From Bacteroidales bacterium (GTDB lineage: Bacteria > Bacteroidota > Bacteroidia > Bacteroidales > UBA932), in NCBI GenBank assembly GCA_017509755.1, contig JAFWOY010000040.1, positions 1-64,000 of the forward strand: a DNA stretch of 64,000 bases, given 5' to 3'. The translations under genes were made by a program, and so were the position numbers. Below are positions 1-8,389 of the stretch, one piece after another (within the stretch, counting starts at the first letter, position 1; each line of letters begins with the position of its first letter). Under the pieces are notes generated by a model. It made no database searches, was not told the origin of the DNA, and saw only the letters and a list, made by a program, of their open reading frames with translations.

Positions 1-112
1 ATCAGAACTGGAAGATTATCTACATTACTACAATCACGATCGAATCAAGGCAAAACTAAACGGACTGAGTCCGGTACAATACCGAACTCATCACAATTAT
101 TCTTATTGTTAA
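1..112 (+). CDS. IS3-family transposase (OrfB), C-terminal end only
   Basis: Frame 2 from base 2 is open to a TAA at 110-112 and reads as the last 36 residues of an IS3-family (IS150-group-like) DDE transposase. The stretch [12 protein letters not shown] followed by GLSPVQYR is the usual C-terminal signature of the integrase core in these enzymes. The gene is cut by the window edge, so I cannot tell whether the element is intact. This is a family assignment from the tail only. Confidence 0.8.
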   Translation, partial: SELEDYLHYYNHDRIKAKLNGLSPVQYRTHHNYSYC

Positions 113-143
113 ACCCGTCCAACAAAAGGGGCGCACTTCATAT
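1..143 (+). mobile_element. Right end of an IS3-family insertion sequence
   Basis: The transposase tail is followed directly by a short segment (about 111-143, beginning aacccgtccaac and containing ggggcgcactt) that resembles the terminal inverted repeat of Bacteroidota IS3 elements. The exact right boundary is inferred. The left end lies outside the window, so neither the inverted repeat nor a target duplication can be confirmed. Confidence 0.6.
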
Positions 144-151
144 TTTGGCAT

Positions 152-183
152 CCGTCCATAAAAACGACACAATTTATGGACGG
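152..183. repeat. 11-bp inverted repeat beside the IS end
   Basis: CCGTCCATAAA (152-162) is the exact reverse complement of TTTATGGACGG (173-183), with a 10-base spacer. It lies between the IS end and tRNA-Leu. It has no T-run, so it does not look like a standard intrinsic terminator. Its function is unknown. Confidence 0.6.
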
Positions 184-249
184 CTCTGATATCCCCCAAA
201 GGCCGAGAGGCGCGGGGATTGGGGCAGCGCCCCAGTCAAAAAGTTCATC

Positions 250-334
250 TGGTACGGGTGGCGAGACTCGAACTCGCACGCCTTTCGGCACCAGATCCTA
301 AGTCTGGCTTGGCTACCAATTACAACACACCCGC
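250..334 (-). tRNA. tRNA-Leu (anticodon TAG)
   Basis: The minus strand folds as a class II tRNA. The acceptor stem is GCGGGTG paired with CACCCGT. The D arm contains TTGGTAGCC. The anticodon stem CCAGA/TCTGG encloses a CTTAGGA loop (anticodon TAG). A short variable arm (TGCCGAAAGGCGT) and a T arm with GTTCGAGTC follow. The 3' CCA is encoded (250-252 on the plus strand). The long variable arm and UAG anticodon identify leucine. No TAnnTTTG box is obvious upstream. Confidence 0.95.
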
Positions 335-375
335 TTGTGTTTACGGGGCTCTGCCCCGAACCCCGCCGCTTCGGC

Positions 376-418
376 TAAAAAAACGCCGCCTTCTTTCCGA
401 GGACAAAAAAGGCGGCGT
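376..418 (-). terminator. Intrinsic terminator after the rubrerythrin gene
   Basis: Read on the minus strand, ACGCCGCCTT pairs with AAGGCGGCGT and is followed by a run of seven T. It starts 27 bases beyond the rubrerythrin stop codon. This is a classical rho-independent terminator. Confidence 0.85.
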
Positions 419-444
419 AAAGTTACGAAAAAAACTGAGAATGA

Positions 445-1095
445 TCAGAAGTTCTCGGCTTTCAGTTCAAAATAGGACTGGGGATGGGCGCAGACGGGGC
501 AGACTTCGGGGGCTTTCTTGCCGACTACGACGTGGCCGCAGTTGCGGCAGACCCAGATGCAGTCGCCTTCGCGGGAGAAGACCACGGCGTCTTCAATATT
601 CTTCAGGAGTTTGCGATAGCGTTCCTCATGGTGCTTCTCGATGGCACCGACCATTTCGAACTTGTCGGCAATCTCGTCAAAGCCTTCCTCGCGGGCTTCA
701 CGGGCCATGCGGGCATACATATCGGTCCACTCGGCATTCTCGCCGGCAGCTGCAGCGGCCAGATTCTCGACAGTCGTCGGGATGTCGCCACCACAGAGAT
801 ACTTGAACCAGAGTTTAGCGTGTTCGCGCTCGTTGAGGGCCGTCTCCTCGAAGATGGCCGCAATCTGCTCATAGCCCTCTTTCTTGGCCTTGGAAGCAAA
901 GTAGGTGTATTTGTTGCGCGCCTGCGATTCGCCGGCGAAGGCTTCCATCAGGTTCTGCTCGGTCTTGGTGCCTTTGAGCTCCTTCTTCATTTCTTTGAAC
1001 TTGCTCTGGGGGGCATTGCATTTCGGGCACTTCGCGGGTGCCGCATCACCTTCATGGACATAGCCACAAACGGTGCAGACGAATTTTTTGCTCAT
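445..1095 (-). CDS. rbr: Rubrerythrin with two rubredoxin-like ends
   Basis: 216 residues. Rubrerythrins are non-haem diiron peroxidases that remove hydrogen peroxide in anaerobes. An N-terminal rubredoxin-like zinc ribbon (Cys7, Cys10, Cys23, Cys26) precedes a ferritin-like four-helix domain carrying Glu and ExxH ligands ([27 protein letters not shown]). A second rubredoxin motif closes the protein (CRNC...CPVC). The ordinary family member has only the C-terminal rubredoxin, so the extra N-terminal knuckle is a variant. I chose the ATG at 1095 because it starts directly on the rubredoxin domain. A longer open frame upstream has no family similarity. The gene is monocistronic with its own terminator. 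Confidence 0.93.
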   Translation of the reverse strand: MSKKFVCTVCGYVHEGDAAPAKCPKCNAPQSKFKEMKKELKGTKTEQNLMEAFAGESQARNKYTYFASKAKKEGYEQIAAIFEETALNEREHAKLWFKYLCGGDIPTTVENLAAAAAGENAEWTDMYARMAREAREEGFDEIADKFEMVGAIEKHHEERYRKLLKNIEDAVVFSREGDCIWVCRNCGHVVVGKKAPEVCPVCAHPQSYFELKAENF

Positions 1096-1226
1096 ATACA
1101 AACGTTTTAAATGATATGCTTTGGAAAATCCTGCACAAAATAGTAATTCCCCTTCGAATTTCCAAGAATAATGCGATCTTTGTAGCAAACTAAGCGATTG
1201 AACGATGCTGAACCTCTGCACTTTGA

Positions 1227-2108
1227 CAAGTCTTTTCCTCCTTTCGGCAACGCCGCTCCCGCGCGAAGACGGGCTTAAGAAAAGCTTCCTCGATGTTGGG
1301 CGAGGCCATTCCACCGGAGTTTGCATTGGATGCCCAGGCATTGGAAGAAGATCGCGCAGACATGGCGCTGTTCGTAATCGGCCGGCAAGCAGGTGAAGGA
1401 GGCGACCGGCGGCTGGAAGACGATTTCCTGCTCTCGGACATCGAGCGCAAGAACCTCGAAGCCGTCACGACGGCCTACCATCGGGCTGGCAAGAAAGTCA
1501 TTGTCGTGCTCAATATTGGAGGCGTCATTGAAACCGCCTCCTGGAAGGACTTGGCCGACGCCATCGTCGTGGACTGGCAACCAGGCCAGGAAGGGGCGGC
1601 TGCCCTGGTTGACATCCTGACCGGAACCGTCAACCCCTCCGGCCGGCTCGCGATGACCTTTCCCATCGACTACTTCGATATCCCTTCTTCCGCCAACTTC
1701 CCCTACGATTCCCAAGGCAAAGGGTCGATGAACACCTTCCGCAAAGTCCGCGACCGCGGGCGGCGCAATGTGGATTTTACCGAATATGCCGAAGGCATGG
1801 ATGTCGGCTACCGGTATTTCAACAGGACCGGGGCACCGGTCTCCTACCCTTTTGGTTTCGGCTTGTCTTATACGGAGTTTACGCGAAGTGAAATCCAGCA
1901 GGCGGAAGAAAGTGACGGATCGGTCATAGTCTGCGTTACCGTCAAAAACACAGGCCATGCGCCGGGAAAGGAGGTCGTGATGGTTTATGGAGACGGTGTG
2001 CTGAAAGGGTTCGCGAAAACCAAAAGGCTCGAACCGGGCGAAACGGAAACTGTCCGCATCCGCATCGCGCCTTACTTGAGGCCCCGCTCCTTCTTGATGG
2101 TCTCGTAG
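1227..2108 (+). pseudogene. Remnant of a GH3 beta-glucosidase (C-terminal part)
   Basis: The open frame (ATG at 1293, in frame from 1227) encodes part of a glycoside hydrolase family 3 enzyme. It has the second alpha/beta domain ([38 protein letters not shown]) and the start of the fibronectin-III-like domain (YPFGFGLSYTEF, GKEVVMVY). The N-terminal TIM barrel with the nucleophile is absent. A stretch just before LKGFAKT appears deleted compared with normal GH3 tails. The frame loses GH3 character at about 2075, exactly at the stop codon of the opposing gene. It therefore looks like a decayed, doubly truncated gene rather than a working enzyme. An IS end lies 1.1 kb away and may be related to the damage. 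Confidence 0.8.
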
Positions 2109-2884
2109 GCGTCCTGGATCTGGCGGAACTTCTCGGCGGCCGCTTTCTGGACTTCGGGGCCGAGGGTGGCGACCTTGTCGGGATGATTCTTCATCGCCAT
2201 GCGGCGGTAGGCGCTGCGGACTTCGTCGTCCGTGGCGGAAGGAGAGATTTCCAGCACGGCATAGGCCGAGTTGGCGTCTTTGTAGAACATCGCGATGACG
2301 GATGCCACATCGGTAGAAGTCAAACGGATGGCTCCGCCGATGGCTTCGATGACATCCTTCTCCGCCTTGTTGAAATCGCTGTCTGCGCGTGCAATCTGCA
2401 CCAGATAGTGCAGGAGCTGCAGGCGCTGCGAATAGTTCATGTTGGCGGCAATCTGCGCACCGACCTCATAGATATTGATCTGTTTGCCGCTGAGTTCGTT
2501 CAGGATACGCACCGCATCGCTGACGGCGCTTTCGCCAAAGTTGCGCCGGATGAAATCCTTAACCACTTCCACCTCGGCCTGCAGCGTCCGCCCGTCTGCC
2601 CGGATGACCGCTGAAGACAAAACCAAAAGGCTGACGAAGAAACTGTTGCGCTGTTCATTGGCCGTGTAGGTCGTCCGACCTGTCGAACGCTGGTAATTCC
2701 CGGTCGTTCCTCGCTGGTATCCGCCCGGCCGGGATTCTGTCTCGTCGGAGCCCATTCCGGTCAGTCGTTTGGCCACATCGATGGTGCCGTCCACCATGGC
2801 GCCCATAAAGAAACCCAGCAAAGCACCGATCGGGCCGAAAGACACCCACCCGAGGAATCCGCCAATCCATTTGATAGAACCCAT
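2072..2884 (-). CDS. TerB-like / J-domain co-chaperone (DjlA-like)
   Basis: 270 residues. A hydrophobic, glycine-rich N-terminus (about residues 3-32, FLGWVSFGPIGALLGFFMG) may insert in the membrane. A linker follows, then a TerB-like helical domain (VLSSAVIRADG, about residues 85-190) and a C-terminal J domain with the HPDK motif (about residues 205-268). This is the layout of DjlA-type proteins, which stimulate DnaK ATPase near the membrane. I chose the ATG at 2884 because it starts the conserved glycine-rich segment. A TAtcTTTG box and a small hairpin lie just upstream. Confidence 0.85.
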   Translation of the reverse strand: MGSIKWIGGFLGWVSFGPIGALLGFFMGAMVDGTIDVAKRLTGMGSDETESRPGGYQRGTTGNYQRSTGRTTYTANEQRNSFFVSLLVLSSAVIRADGRTLQAEVEVVKDFIRRNFGESAVSDAVRILNELSGKQINIYEVGAQIAANMNYSQRLQLLHYLVQIARADSDFNKAEKDVIEAIGGAIRLTSTDVASVIAMFYKDANSAYAVLEISPSATDDEVRSAYRRMAMKNHPDKVATLGPEVQKAAAEKFRQIQDAYETIKKERGLK

Positions 2885-2889
2885 TGCCT

Positions 2890-2919
2890 GTCGATTTGGT
2901 AAAAATCGACGCAAAGATA
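2890..2919 (-). promoter_or_regulatory. Promoter box and 5'-leader hairpin of the TerB/J gene
   Basis: On the minus strand, TATCTTTG (2919-2912) matches the Bacteroidota -7 element. I see no good -33 element. Between it and the start codon is a perfect 8-bp inverted repeat (2890-2910, arms GTCGATTT and AAATCGAC, 5-base loop), which ends five bases before the ATG. Confidence 0.5.
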
Positions 2920-2941
2920 ACAAAATAATCGCTTGCCTTAC

Positions 2942-5314
2942 TTACATCCGGTTGCGGGTATCGCTGCCTGCCCCAGTACCTTTGTATTTGCTGCGGGCCG
3001 TGTTGAAGTTGTACCGCAGGGATAACTTGACGAGCTGGGTATCCATGCGGTTGGTCTGGCTTATGGTATGGCTGCCGAAGTCGGATTCTGCATCGAAATG
3101 GGCAGCACCGGCGAGGTCATTGCCCTCCAGGCGGACGACGAGCGAGCCGTCAGGCAGCAGCGTCTTCTGCACGGCGGCCGTGACATCGCAATACCAGTTG
3201 CGCATATACAGGTTCTGGGTATAGCCAGGCGTCATCACGGTAGCGCCCAATTCGAACTGCCAGCCATTCTTGACCGTAAAGGTATTGAAGAGCTGCGCGA
3301 TGCCGATGGGTTTGCCGTTGAACCGGGTGACGCGGATGCCGCTGGCCTCGCGGGCATCCGGCGCATTGATGGTGAACCACTGCGGCTGAATGCCCAGCGT
3401 GTAGTTTATGTTCCAACATCCGACAGTGGGCGTCAGATTGACAAAAGCGGACATATTCCGGAAGGGCGTGTCGATATTGCGCGGCTGCACCAGGACGACA
3501 CCCTCATCTCCATAGGGCGAAGACCAGGTCACGATGGCATGGTCGGTGCGGGCATAGTTCACGATCAAAGTGACAAATTTCCAAACAGCCGTAGCACTGA
3601 AATTCTGCGAAAGGTCGGGCTGCAACTGTGCGTTGCCGCTCTGCCAGATATACCGGCTGTTGTAGCGGATGACGCTGGAGAGATTGGCATAATTGGGGCG
3701 CTGGGTCCGTGCACTATAATTGAGCATCAGCTGGACCGGACCCACTACGCCCGCATAGGAGAGCGTCGGGAACCAGTTGCCATAATCACGCTGCAGATTG
3801 CTGGCGGGTGCCAAAGCATCTTCATAACGGTAATGCACGTACTCATAGCGCACGCCGGCGCTGAACTGTCCGGCTTTCTCCAGCCAGAACCCGTAGGAAG
3901 CGAAGCCGGCATATTTGTCTTCCGTCACCTTTGCAGACGAGCCGGGAATGTCAATCCCCGAAATCGCATAACTGTCCTGGCGGTGCAGGAATGTTTCTTC
4001 AGTTCCGGCCTGCAGTTGCCCTTTCCACAGCGGATAGGAAAGGACGGCCTTGGCGGCATACATCCGGCCATCGCTCTGACTGACACTGCGGATAAGGGCA
4101 TCATGCGTCATCGTGCTGGATTCTTTGGAAACAGAGGTCGTGGGCATGTCGTTGCCGTAATAATCCAAGTTGACATCCAAACCCAGTTTCTCCCCGATGA
4201 CACCATTGTAATAGAGATTCGCTCCCAGGTTATAGTAGCTCCCCTCTCCGCGGGTGTCGTCCGAAGTCGTTGTCAGTTTATCAAACGGATTTCCGTCCAG
4301 CCACACATTATCATTCACGACAGTGTGGACATCATACTGCAACTGCGTGCCCCATTCGACCTTGCCGCCGAGGAAATGTTTGTCGGCGAGCTGCCAGTTG
4401 ACACCGGCATTGCCATACAGTGACTGCCCGAAATACGTATTCAGCAAGTCGCCTTTGTTCTCCAGCAGATAATCTTTCCCGAAGGTCATTTTCTCAAGAT
4501 AGCTTTCCTGGCGGGATGTGTTGCGGGCATAATTGATGCCGGCGAAAACATCCACGCCTCCGGTCCGGTAATTCATGTTCAAAGCCCCGGATGGATCATT
4601 GCCGCTGCGCCAGCGAAGCGACTGGGCATCCGAAGCATCCAAGCTGAAGCCGAAACCGTCACCTTGGCGCCGGACAGTACGGATGCGGACTACGCTGCGT
4701 ACCGTGGCATCGTACTGTGCGCCGGGGTTGGTAATAACCTCGACACTTTGGATCTCATTGCTCTGCAGCCGCTCCAACTCGCTGGAATCGGTGACTTTAC
4801 GGCCGTTGATATAGACAAGCGGTGCTCCTTTTCCGATTACTTCCAGGCCGTTCTGACCTTGTATCAAACCGGGCGTCTTGGCCAGGACGTCTTTGGCCGA
4901 ACCGACATTCTCCAGCACGGAGCCGCGTACGCTGGTCTGCAGTCCTTCGCCGGTCAATTTGGTCTTCGGCATGACAGCGCTGACGACAGCTCCTTCCAAC
5001 ATGGCGGCATCCTCCACCAGGCGGACGAGGACGCCGTCCACGGGCGGCAAATACTGCGTCTGGTATCCCAACATCACCACCATCATGATCCCGTCTTTTA
5101 CATCGGTCACGATGTGGAAGCTACCGTCCTCTTCCGTGACAGCGCCACAAACCACGCTGGAATCCACCGGAGAAAGGACGGCCACATTGGCGTATGCCAC
5201 CGGTTCTCCTTTCTCATCCACGACCTTTCCTTTCCAGTCATTTTTGGCGGATACAAAGGTGGATACCATTAATAAAAGAATGAGAGCAATGCGTTTTTCC
5301 ATCGTTTTGTCCAT
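2942..5314 (-). CDS. TonB-dependent outer-membrane barrel receptor
   Basis: 790 residues. Signal peptide (MEKRIALILLL...VSA), then a carboxypeptidase-regulatory-like domain (about residues 25-105, KGKVVDEKGEPVAYANV), a plug domain (about 120-220, with VYINGRKV and IQSVEVITNPGAQYDA) and a large C-terminal barrel. This is the outer-membrane beta-barrel group common in Bacteroidota, distinct from SusC. The ligand is unknown and no SusD partner is adjacent. Two start codons (5314 and 5302) are plausible. With the promoter at 5327-5359, the first would leave a leader of only a few bases. Confidence 0.85.
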   Translation of the reverse strand: MDKTMEKRIALILLLMVSTFVSAKNDWKGKVVDEKGEPVAYANVAVLSPVDSSVVCGAVTEEDGSFHIVTDVKDGIMMVVMLGYQTQYLPPVDGVLVRLVEDAAMLEGAVVSAVMPKTKLTGEGLQTSVRGSVLENVGSAKDVLAKTPGLIQGQNGLEVIGKGAPLVYINGRKVTDSSELERLQSNEIQSVEVITNPGAQYDATVRSVVRIRTVRRQGDGFGFSLDASDAQSLRWRSGNDPSGALNMNYRTGGVDVFAGINYARNTSRQESYLEKMTFGKDYLLENKGDLLNTYFGQSLYGNAGVNWQLADKHFLGGKVEWGTQLQYDVHTVVNDNVWLDGNPFDKLTTTSDDTRGEGSYYNLGANLYYNGVIGEKLGLDVNLDYYGNDMPTTSVSKESSTMTHDALIRSVSQSDGRMYAAKAVLSYPLWKGQLQAGTEETFLHRQDSYAISGIDIPGSSAKVTEDKYAGFASYGFWLEKAGQFSAGVRYEYVHYRYEDALAPASNLQRDYGNWFPTLSYAGVVGPVQLMLNYSARTQRPNYANLSSVIRYNSRYIWQSGNAQLQPDLSQNFSATAVWKFVTLIVNYARTDHAIVTWSSPYGDEGVVLVQPRNIDTPFRNMSAFVNLTPTVGCWNINYTLGIQPQWFTINAPDAREASGIRVTRFNGKPIGIAQLFNTFTVKNGWQFELGATVMTPGYTQNLYMRNWYCDVTAAVQKTLLPDGSLVVRLEGNDLAGAAHFDAESDFGSHTISQTNRMDTQLVKLSLRYNFNTARSKYKGTGAGSDTRNRM

Positions 5315-5326
5315 ATTTTTCAACTG

Positions 5327-5359
5327 CAAAGGTAGCGGGATTCCAACGGCCCTGCAAAA
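5327..5359 (-). promoter_or_regulatory. Bacteroidota-type promoter of the barrel receptor
   Basis: On the minus strand TTTTG (5359-5355), a 20-base spacer and TACCTTTG (5334-5327) match the -33/-7 consensus used by the primary sigma factor of this phylum. The -7 box is 12 bases from the first ATG. Confidence 0.8.
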
Positions 5360-5465
5360 ATCAATATGGACATTATAAAATTGTTAAAAATCTATTAATT
5401 AATACATTAAGAAAAATCCATGTGGACATTGTACCCCCGAAGCAGGCGGTTTCTACAGATTTTCC

Positions 5466-5473
5466 TATCTTTG
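5466..5473 (+). promoter_or_regulatory. -7 box of the TetR/HTH regulator
   Basis: TATCTTTG matches the TAnnTTTG element and lies 24 bases before the ATG at 5498. There is no convincing -33 element, which suits a weakly expressed regulator. Confidence 0.55.
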
Positions 5474-5497
5474 TAATCGATAACATATGTTCCGCCT

Positions 5498-6463
5498 ATG
5501 CCCAAAGTCTCGAACCTGACAAGAGAAAGCCTGTTGGCCGCTGCGCTGGACCTGGTCCGGCAGGGTGGGCCTGCGGCACTCACAGCCCGCAACCTGTCGG
5601 CTGCCCTCCATTGCGGGCTCAATCCCATTTTTACGGCCTTCGGTTCGATGGAAAGCCTCCTGCTGGCGGTCAAGGCGGAAGCCAGAAAGCTCTTTGACGC
5701 ACGTCTGCAAGACGGTTTCCGACTGAATCCGCCCTTCAAAGGCTTCGGCATCGCTTTTCTCTGGTTCGCCATGGATGAGCCGGAACTCTACAAACTGATC
5801 ATGCGCCAGACCGTGCCGACAGCCTCTTTCCAGGATTACATCGAAAAGACTGTGGGCTACAAAACCGAATGCAAGGCCGTCATCATCCAGACTTTCGGCC
5901 TGAAGGAAAAAGAAGCAGAAGCACTTTATTTCCAGATGCTCTATCTGGCCCTGGGGCTCGCCGGCATCATGATCACAGGATCTTTCCCCCATCCCCTTCA
6001 GGCAGCCGCCGAAATCTTCGGCAAGAGTATCCGGGCTTTTGTAATGGAAATCAAAGCCGGCTCCGATGCGCGCGAAGCTTTCATCCCTTCTGCAGGGCCG
6101 GGGCCCAAGGGTTCAGTCGGCTCCTATATCGACAGCGGGGCCATGATGCACGCCCTGGTCAGCCAGAACCATCTGCTGGCCTCTCTCCATGAAACGCCCC
6201 GCTATATCACTGACGAACAATGGACGCAGATCGAACGGGTGACCCAGATGACTTTTGAGCTCTCGGCCGAATCCCTCCGCAAACAGTATCCGGCCGTCAC
6301 GAAGGGCGACTTACGGCTGCTGATCCTTTCCAAATTCCATTTTTCCGTGGCGGACGCGGCCGTCCTGCTGGGCATTTCCCCCACCTCGGTCACGAAAGCC
6401 CGTCAGCGGCTGAAGCGGAAACTGGGCATCGACAACATAGAAACATTCACAGAGAAACTATAA
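5498..6463 (+). CDS. TetR-type regulator with C-terminal sigma4/LuxR-like HTH
   Basis: 321 residues. The first 60 residues form a TetR/AcrR DNA-binding domain (LTRESLLAAALDLVRQGG, then LTARNLSAALHCG). A TetR-like helical ligand/dimer domain follows to about residue 185. The last about 75 residues contain a second helix-turn-helix of the sigma-region-4 / LuxR type (FHFSVADAAVLLGISPTSVTKARQRLKRKLGI). The protein thus carries two DNA-binding heads, one at each end. It is divergent from the barrel receptor and shares its 180-base intergenic region, so that gene is a candidate target. Both the ligand and the targets are unknown. Confidence 0.8.
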   Translation: MPKVSNLTRESLLAAALDLVRQGGPAALTARNLSAALHCGLNPIFTAFGSMESLLLAVKAEARKLFDARLQDGFRLNPPFKGFGIAFLWFAMDEPELYKLIMRQTVPTASFQDYIEKTVGYKTECKAVIIQTFGLKEKEAEALYFQMLYLALGLAGIMITGSFPHPLQAAAEIFGKSIRAFVMEIKAGSDAREAFIPSAGPGPKGSVGSYIDSGAMMHALVSQNHLLASLHETPRYITDEQWTQIERVTQMTFELSAESLRKQYPAVTKGDLRLLILSKFHFSVADAAVLLGISPTSVTKARQRLKRKLGIDNIETFTEKL

Positions 6464-7501
6464 GACCGCGTCGCCCCACTGTCCAAAACCGATCCTGATC
6501 TGGTCGCTGTGGAGGACGTCGTTCAACTGGCGGTCGCGAAGCAGTGTCTTGCGGTCATACAGATTGTATTTGACCAGTTGCGCCTCGGGGGTGACATTGG
6601 GCATGATGACATTGGCGCCGGACAGGAGCCCGAGCACACGACCGCGCGGACTGAATACTTCCAGCGAGGTGGCTGCCGCGATGTTGATGTCGGGCATCAA
6701 GAGCCGGAGCAAAGCGATCATTTTCAACCCCAGGGAGAAACGAGCTTCGTCTGAAGGATAGGAAGCTCCGCTGCGGGTCAGCGGCGTCTCGGCATTGGGA
6801 TGATACGGTCCCATGCCGATCATAGGGCCACCAAAGCGCCGGAAAAAAAGCAGATCGTCGGCCAAGTCGGCCGCCGTCTGGAACGGCATACCGATCATGA
6901 CGCCCGTACCGGCCTGATAACCGATGGCCTTGAGATCATACAGCGCCTCCAACCGCCGTTCATAACTATGCAGCCCATCCTGCGGATGAATCTTCCGGTA
7001 CAGGTCGGGATTGGAAGATTCGATGCGCAGCAGATAGCGATGGGCTCCGGCATCGAACCATTCGGCATACACATCGCGGGACTGCTCGCCCAGGGATAGC
7101 GTGATGCCCAACGGCAAGCCGTTTTCAGTCCCGATCTGCTTGAGCGCCTTGACAAGCCGCGTAATCTTTTGGATAAAAGCCGTATCGGAACGCTCACCCC
7201 CTTGGATCACCACCGAGCCGAAGCGCTGCCGCGCCGCATAAGTAGCCGCAGCGAGCACTTCCTCATCCGAGAGTTCGTAACGCGGGCATGCCGCATTTCC
7301 CCGTCGGATACCGCAATACAGGCAGTCTTTGCGGCAGCGATTGGAAATCTCGATCAAGCCGCGGAGATAGACATTTTTTCCGACATGCGCGACCTTGACC
7401 CGATATGCCTCCTGCCGAAGCGCTTCCTCAAAAGCAGGGTCGGTACATTCCAGGGCGGCAATCAGCCCGTCGCGGTCAAGTGTCAGATCGGAAAGGGTCA
7501 C
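6458..7501 (-). CDS. hydE: [FeFe]-hydrogenase H-cluster radical SAM maturase HydE
   Basis: 347 residues with a radical-SAM CxxxCxxC motif (Cys56, Cys60, Cys63 in NRCRKDCLYCGI). Other HydE features are EISNRC, VIQGGERSD, TGVMIGMPFQ and the C-terminal GLLSGANVIMPN. HydE works with HydF and HydG to build the diiron cluster of [FeFe]-hydrogenase, so a hydrogenase is expected elsewhere in the genome. None of the partners is in this window. The start is GTG at 7501, overlapping the stop of the upstream protease gene (GTGA). The 3' end overlaps the convergent regulator gene by six bases. Confidence 0.9.
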   Translation of the reverse strand: MTLSDLTLDRDGLIAALECTDPAFEEALRQEAYRVKVAHVGKNVYLRGLIEISNRCRKDCLYCGIRRGNAACPRYELSDEEVLAAATYAARQRFGSVVIQGGERSDTAFIQKITRLVKALKQIGTENGLPLGITLSLGEQSRDVYAEWFDAGAHRYLLRIESSNPDLYRKIHPQDGLHSYERRLEALYDLKAIGYQAGTGVMIGMPFQTAADLADDLLFFRRFGGPMIGMGPYHPNAETPLTRSGASYPSDEARFSLGLKMIALLRLLMPDINIAAATSLEVFSPRGRVLGLLSGANVIMPNVTPEAQLVKYNLYDRKTLLRDRQLNDVLHSDQIRIGFGQWGDAVL

Positions 7502-8313
7502 GAGGCAGTATTCCGGGTGCGTTTGAGAATCCGATAAATAAACCAGGCAGAGAGCGCGGCGCCCAGCACGACGGCAACGATGGATGCCTCGGCACCGAAA
7601 GCGCCACCCGTGACGATTTCCGGACCTTGGAAACTGGTACGGAAGAAGGAAGGTCCCGCATCACCACCCGAGACTGCGATGCCGAAGACATTGCCCTGGA
7701 CAAAATTCCAAGCCCAATGGATGCCGATCGGAAGCCAGAGCGTCCCTGTCCACTTGTAGGCAGCCCCCAGCAGCAGGCCTGCCTCGATCGCGATAGCCAG
7801 GCTCGACCACACAGTGGCATTGGGCTGCATGATATGCATGAATCCGAAAATGGCAGAAGACACGATGAGCGCGGGCCACAGCCCGAAGCGCTCATCAATC
7901 CAGCGGAAAAGCACCCCCCGGAACATGACTTCCTCCGCAACGGCGATGCAAAGGAAAAAAATGAAAACCGTCAACTGCTCCCTCCACTGAAAAGGTGTGG
8001 AGGCAATGGACGCACAACCCACAGCCGCGATTACGCCGACAACACAGGCCATGAACACCGCCCCAATCAGCAGACCCAATCCCGTGTCAGGCAGCAATCG
8101 CTTGAAAGGAAGGTCGGAAGGGATACGCATTTCAATCACACGCACACCCCCGTAATACAATAGGACAAGGGCCGCGGCACCCAGAACCATCAGGAAAGGA
8201 TGACCGGAAGGGCTGGCCAGCATCTCCAGGAGAGCCATGCCCACGAAAGCCAGGAAAAGGGCCAGCAAAAGCAGCAGGACCCACTTCCAGAGACGGATCT
8301 TATTCTTGTCCAT
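7498..8313 (-). CDS. CPBP-family intramembrane (CAAX-like) protease
   Basis: 271 residues with about eight membrane segments. The CPBP/Abi motifs are present: the glutamate pair Glu127-Glu128 in EEVMFRG, then FGFMH and a C-terminal HWAWNF motif, which together form the active site of type II CAAX prenyl endopeptidases. In bacteria the substrates are mostly unknown. The gene precedes hydE with overlapping stop and start codons, so the two are probably translationally coupled. Whether this reflects a shared function is unclear. Confidence 0.85.
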   Translation of the reverse strand: MDKNKIRLWKWVLLLLLALFLAFVGMALLEMLASPSGHPFLMVLGAAALVLLYYGGVRVIEMRIPSDLPFKRLLPDTGLGLLIGAVFMACVVGVIAAVGCASIASTPFQWREQLTVFIFFLCIAVAEEVMFRGVLFRWIDERFGLWPALIVSSAIFGFMHIMQPNATVWSSLAIAIEAGLLLGAAYKWTGTLWLPIGIHWAWNFVQGNVFGIAVSGGDAGPSFFRTSFQGPEIVTGGAFGAEASIVAVVLGAALSAWFIYRILKRTRNTAS

Positions 8314-8333
8314 TCAACGCATTTTTAGCAGGG

Positions 8334-8371
8334 CAAAGATAACGCTTTCGGATAAAAAATTAGTACCTTTA
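8334..8371. promoter_or_regulatory. Divergent -7 boxes between the CPBP protease and rmuC
   Basis: On the minus strand TATCTTTG (8341-8334) precedes the protease gene. On the plus strand TACCTTTA (8364-8371), one base off consensus, precedes rmuC. No clear -33 elements are visible. Confidence 0.45.
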
Positions 8372-8389
8372 TGCGTTAAAAGAAATGGT

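Noticed and set aside
339-372. GC-rich hairpin ggggc-tct-gcccc upstream of tRNA-Leu as a terminator
   Set aside because: It has no T-run on either strand close to the stem. The real terminator of rubrerythrin is at 376-418.
219-806. Long plus-strand frame across tRNA-Leu and into the rubrerythrin gene
   Set aside because: It covers a clear tRNA and runs antisense to rubrerythrin, has low-complexity Arg-rich composition and matches no family.
1096-1341. N-terminal extension of rubrerythrin
   Set aside because: The added residues are unlike any rubrerythrin. The ATG at 1095 begins exactly at the rubredoxin domain.
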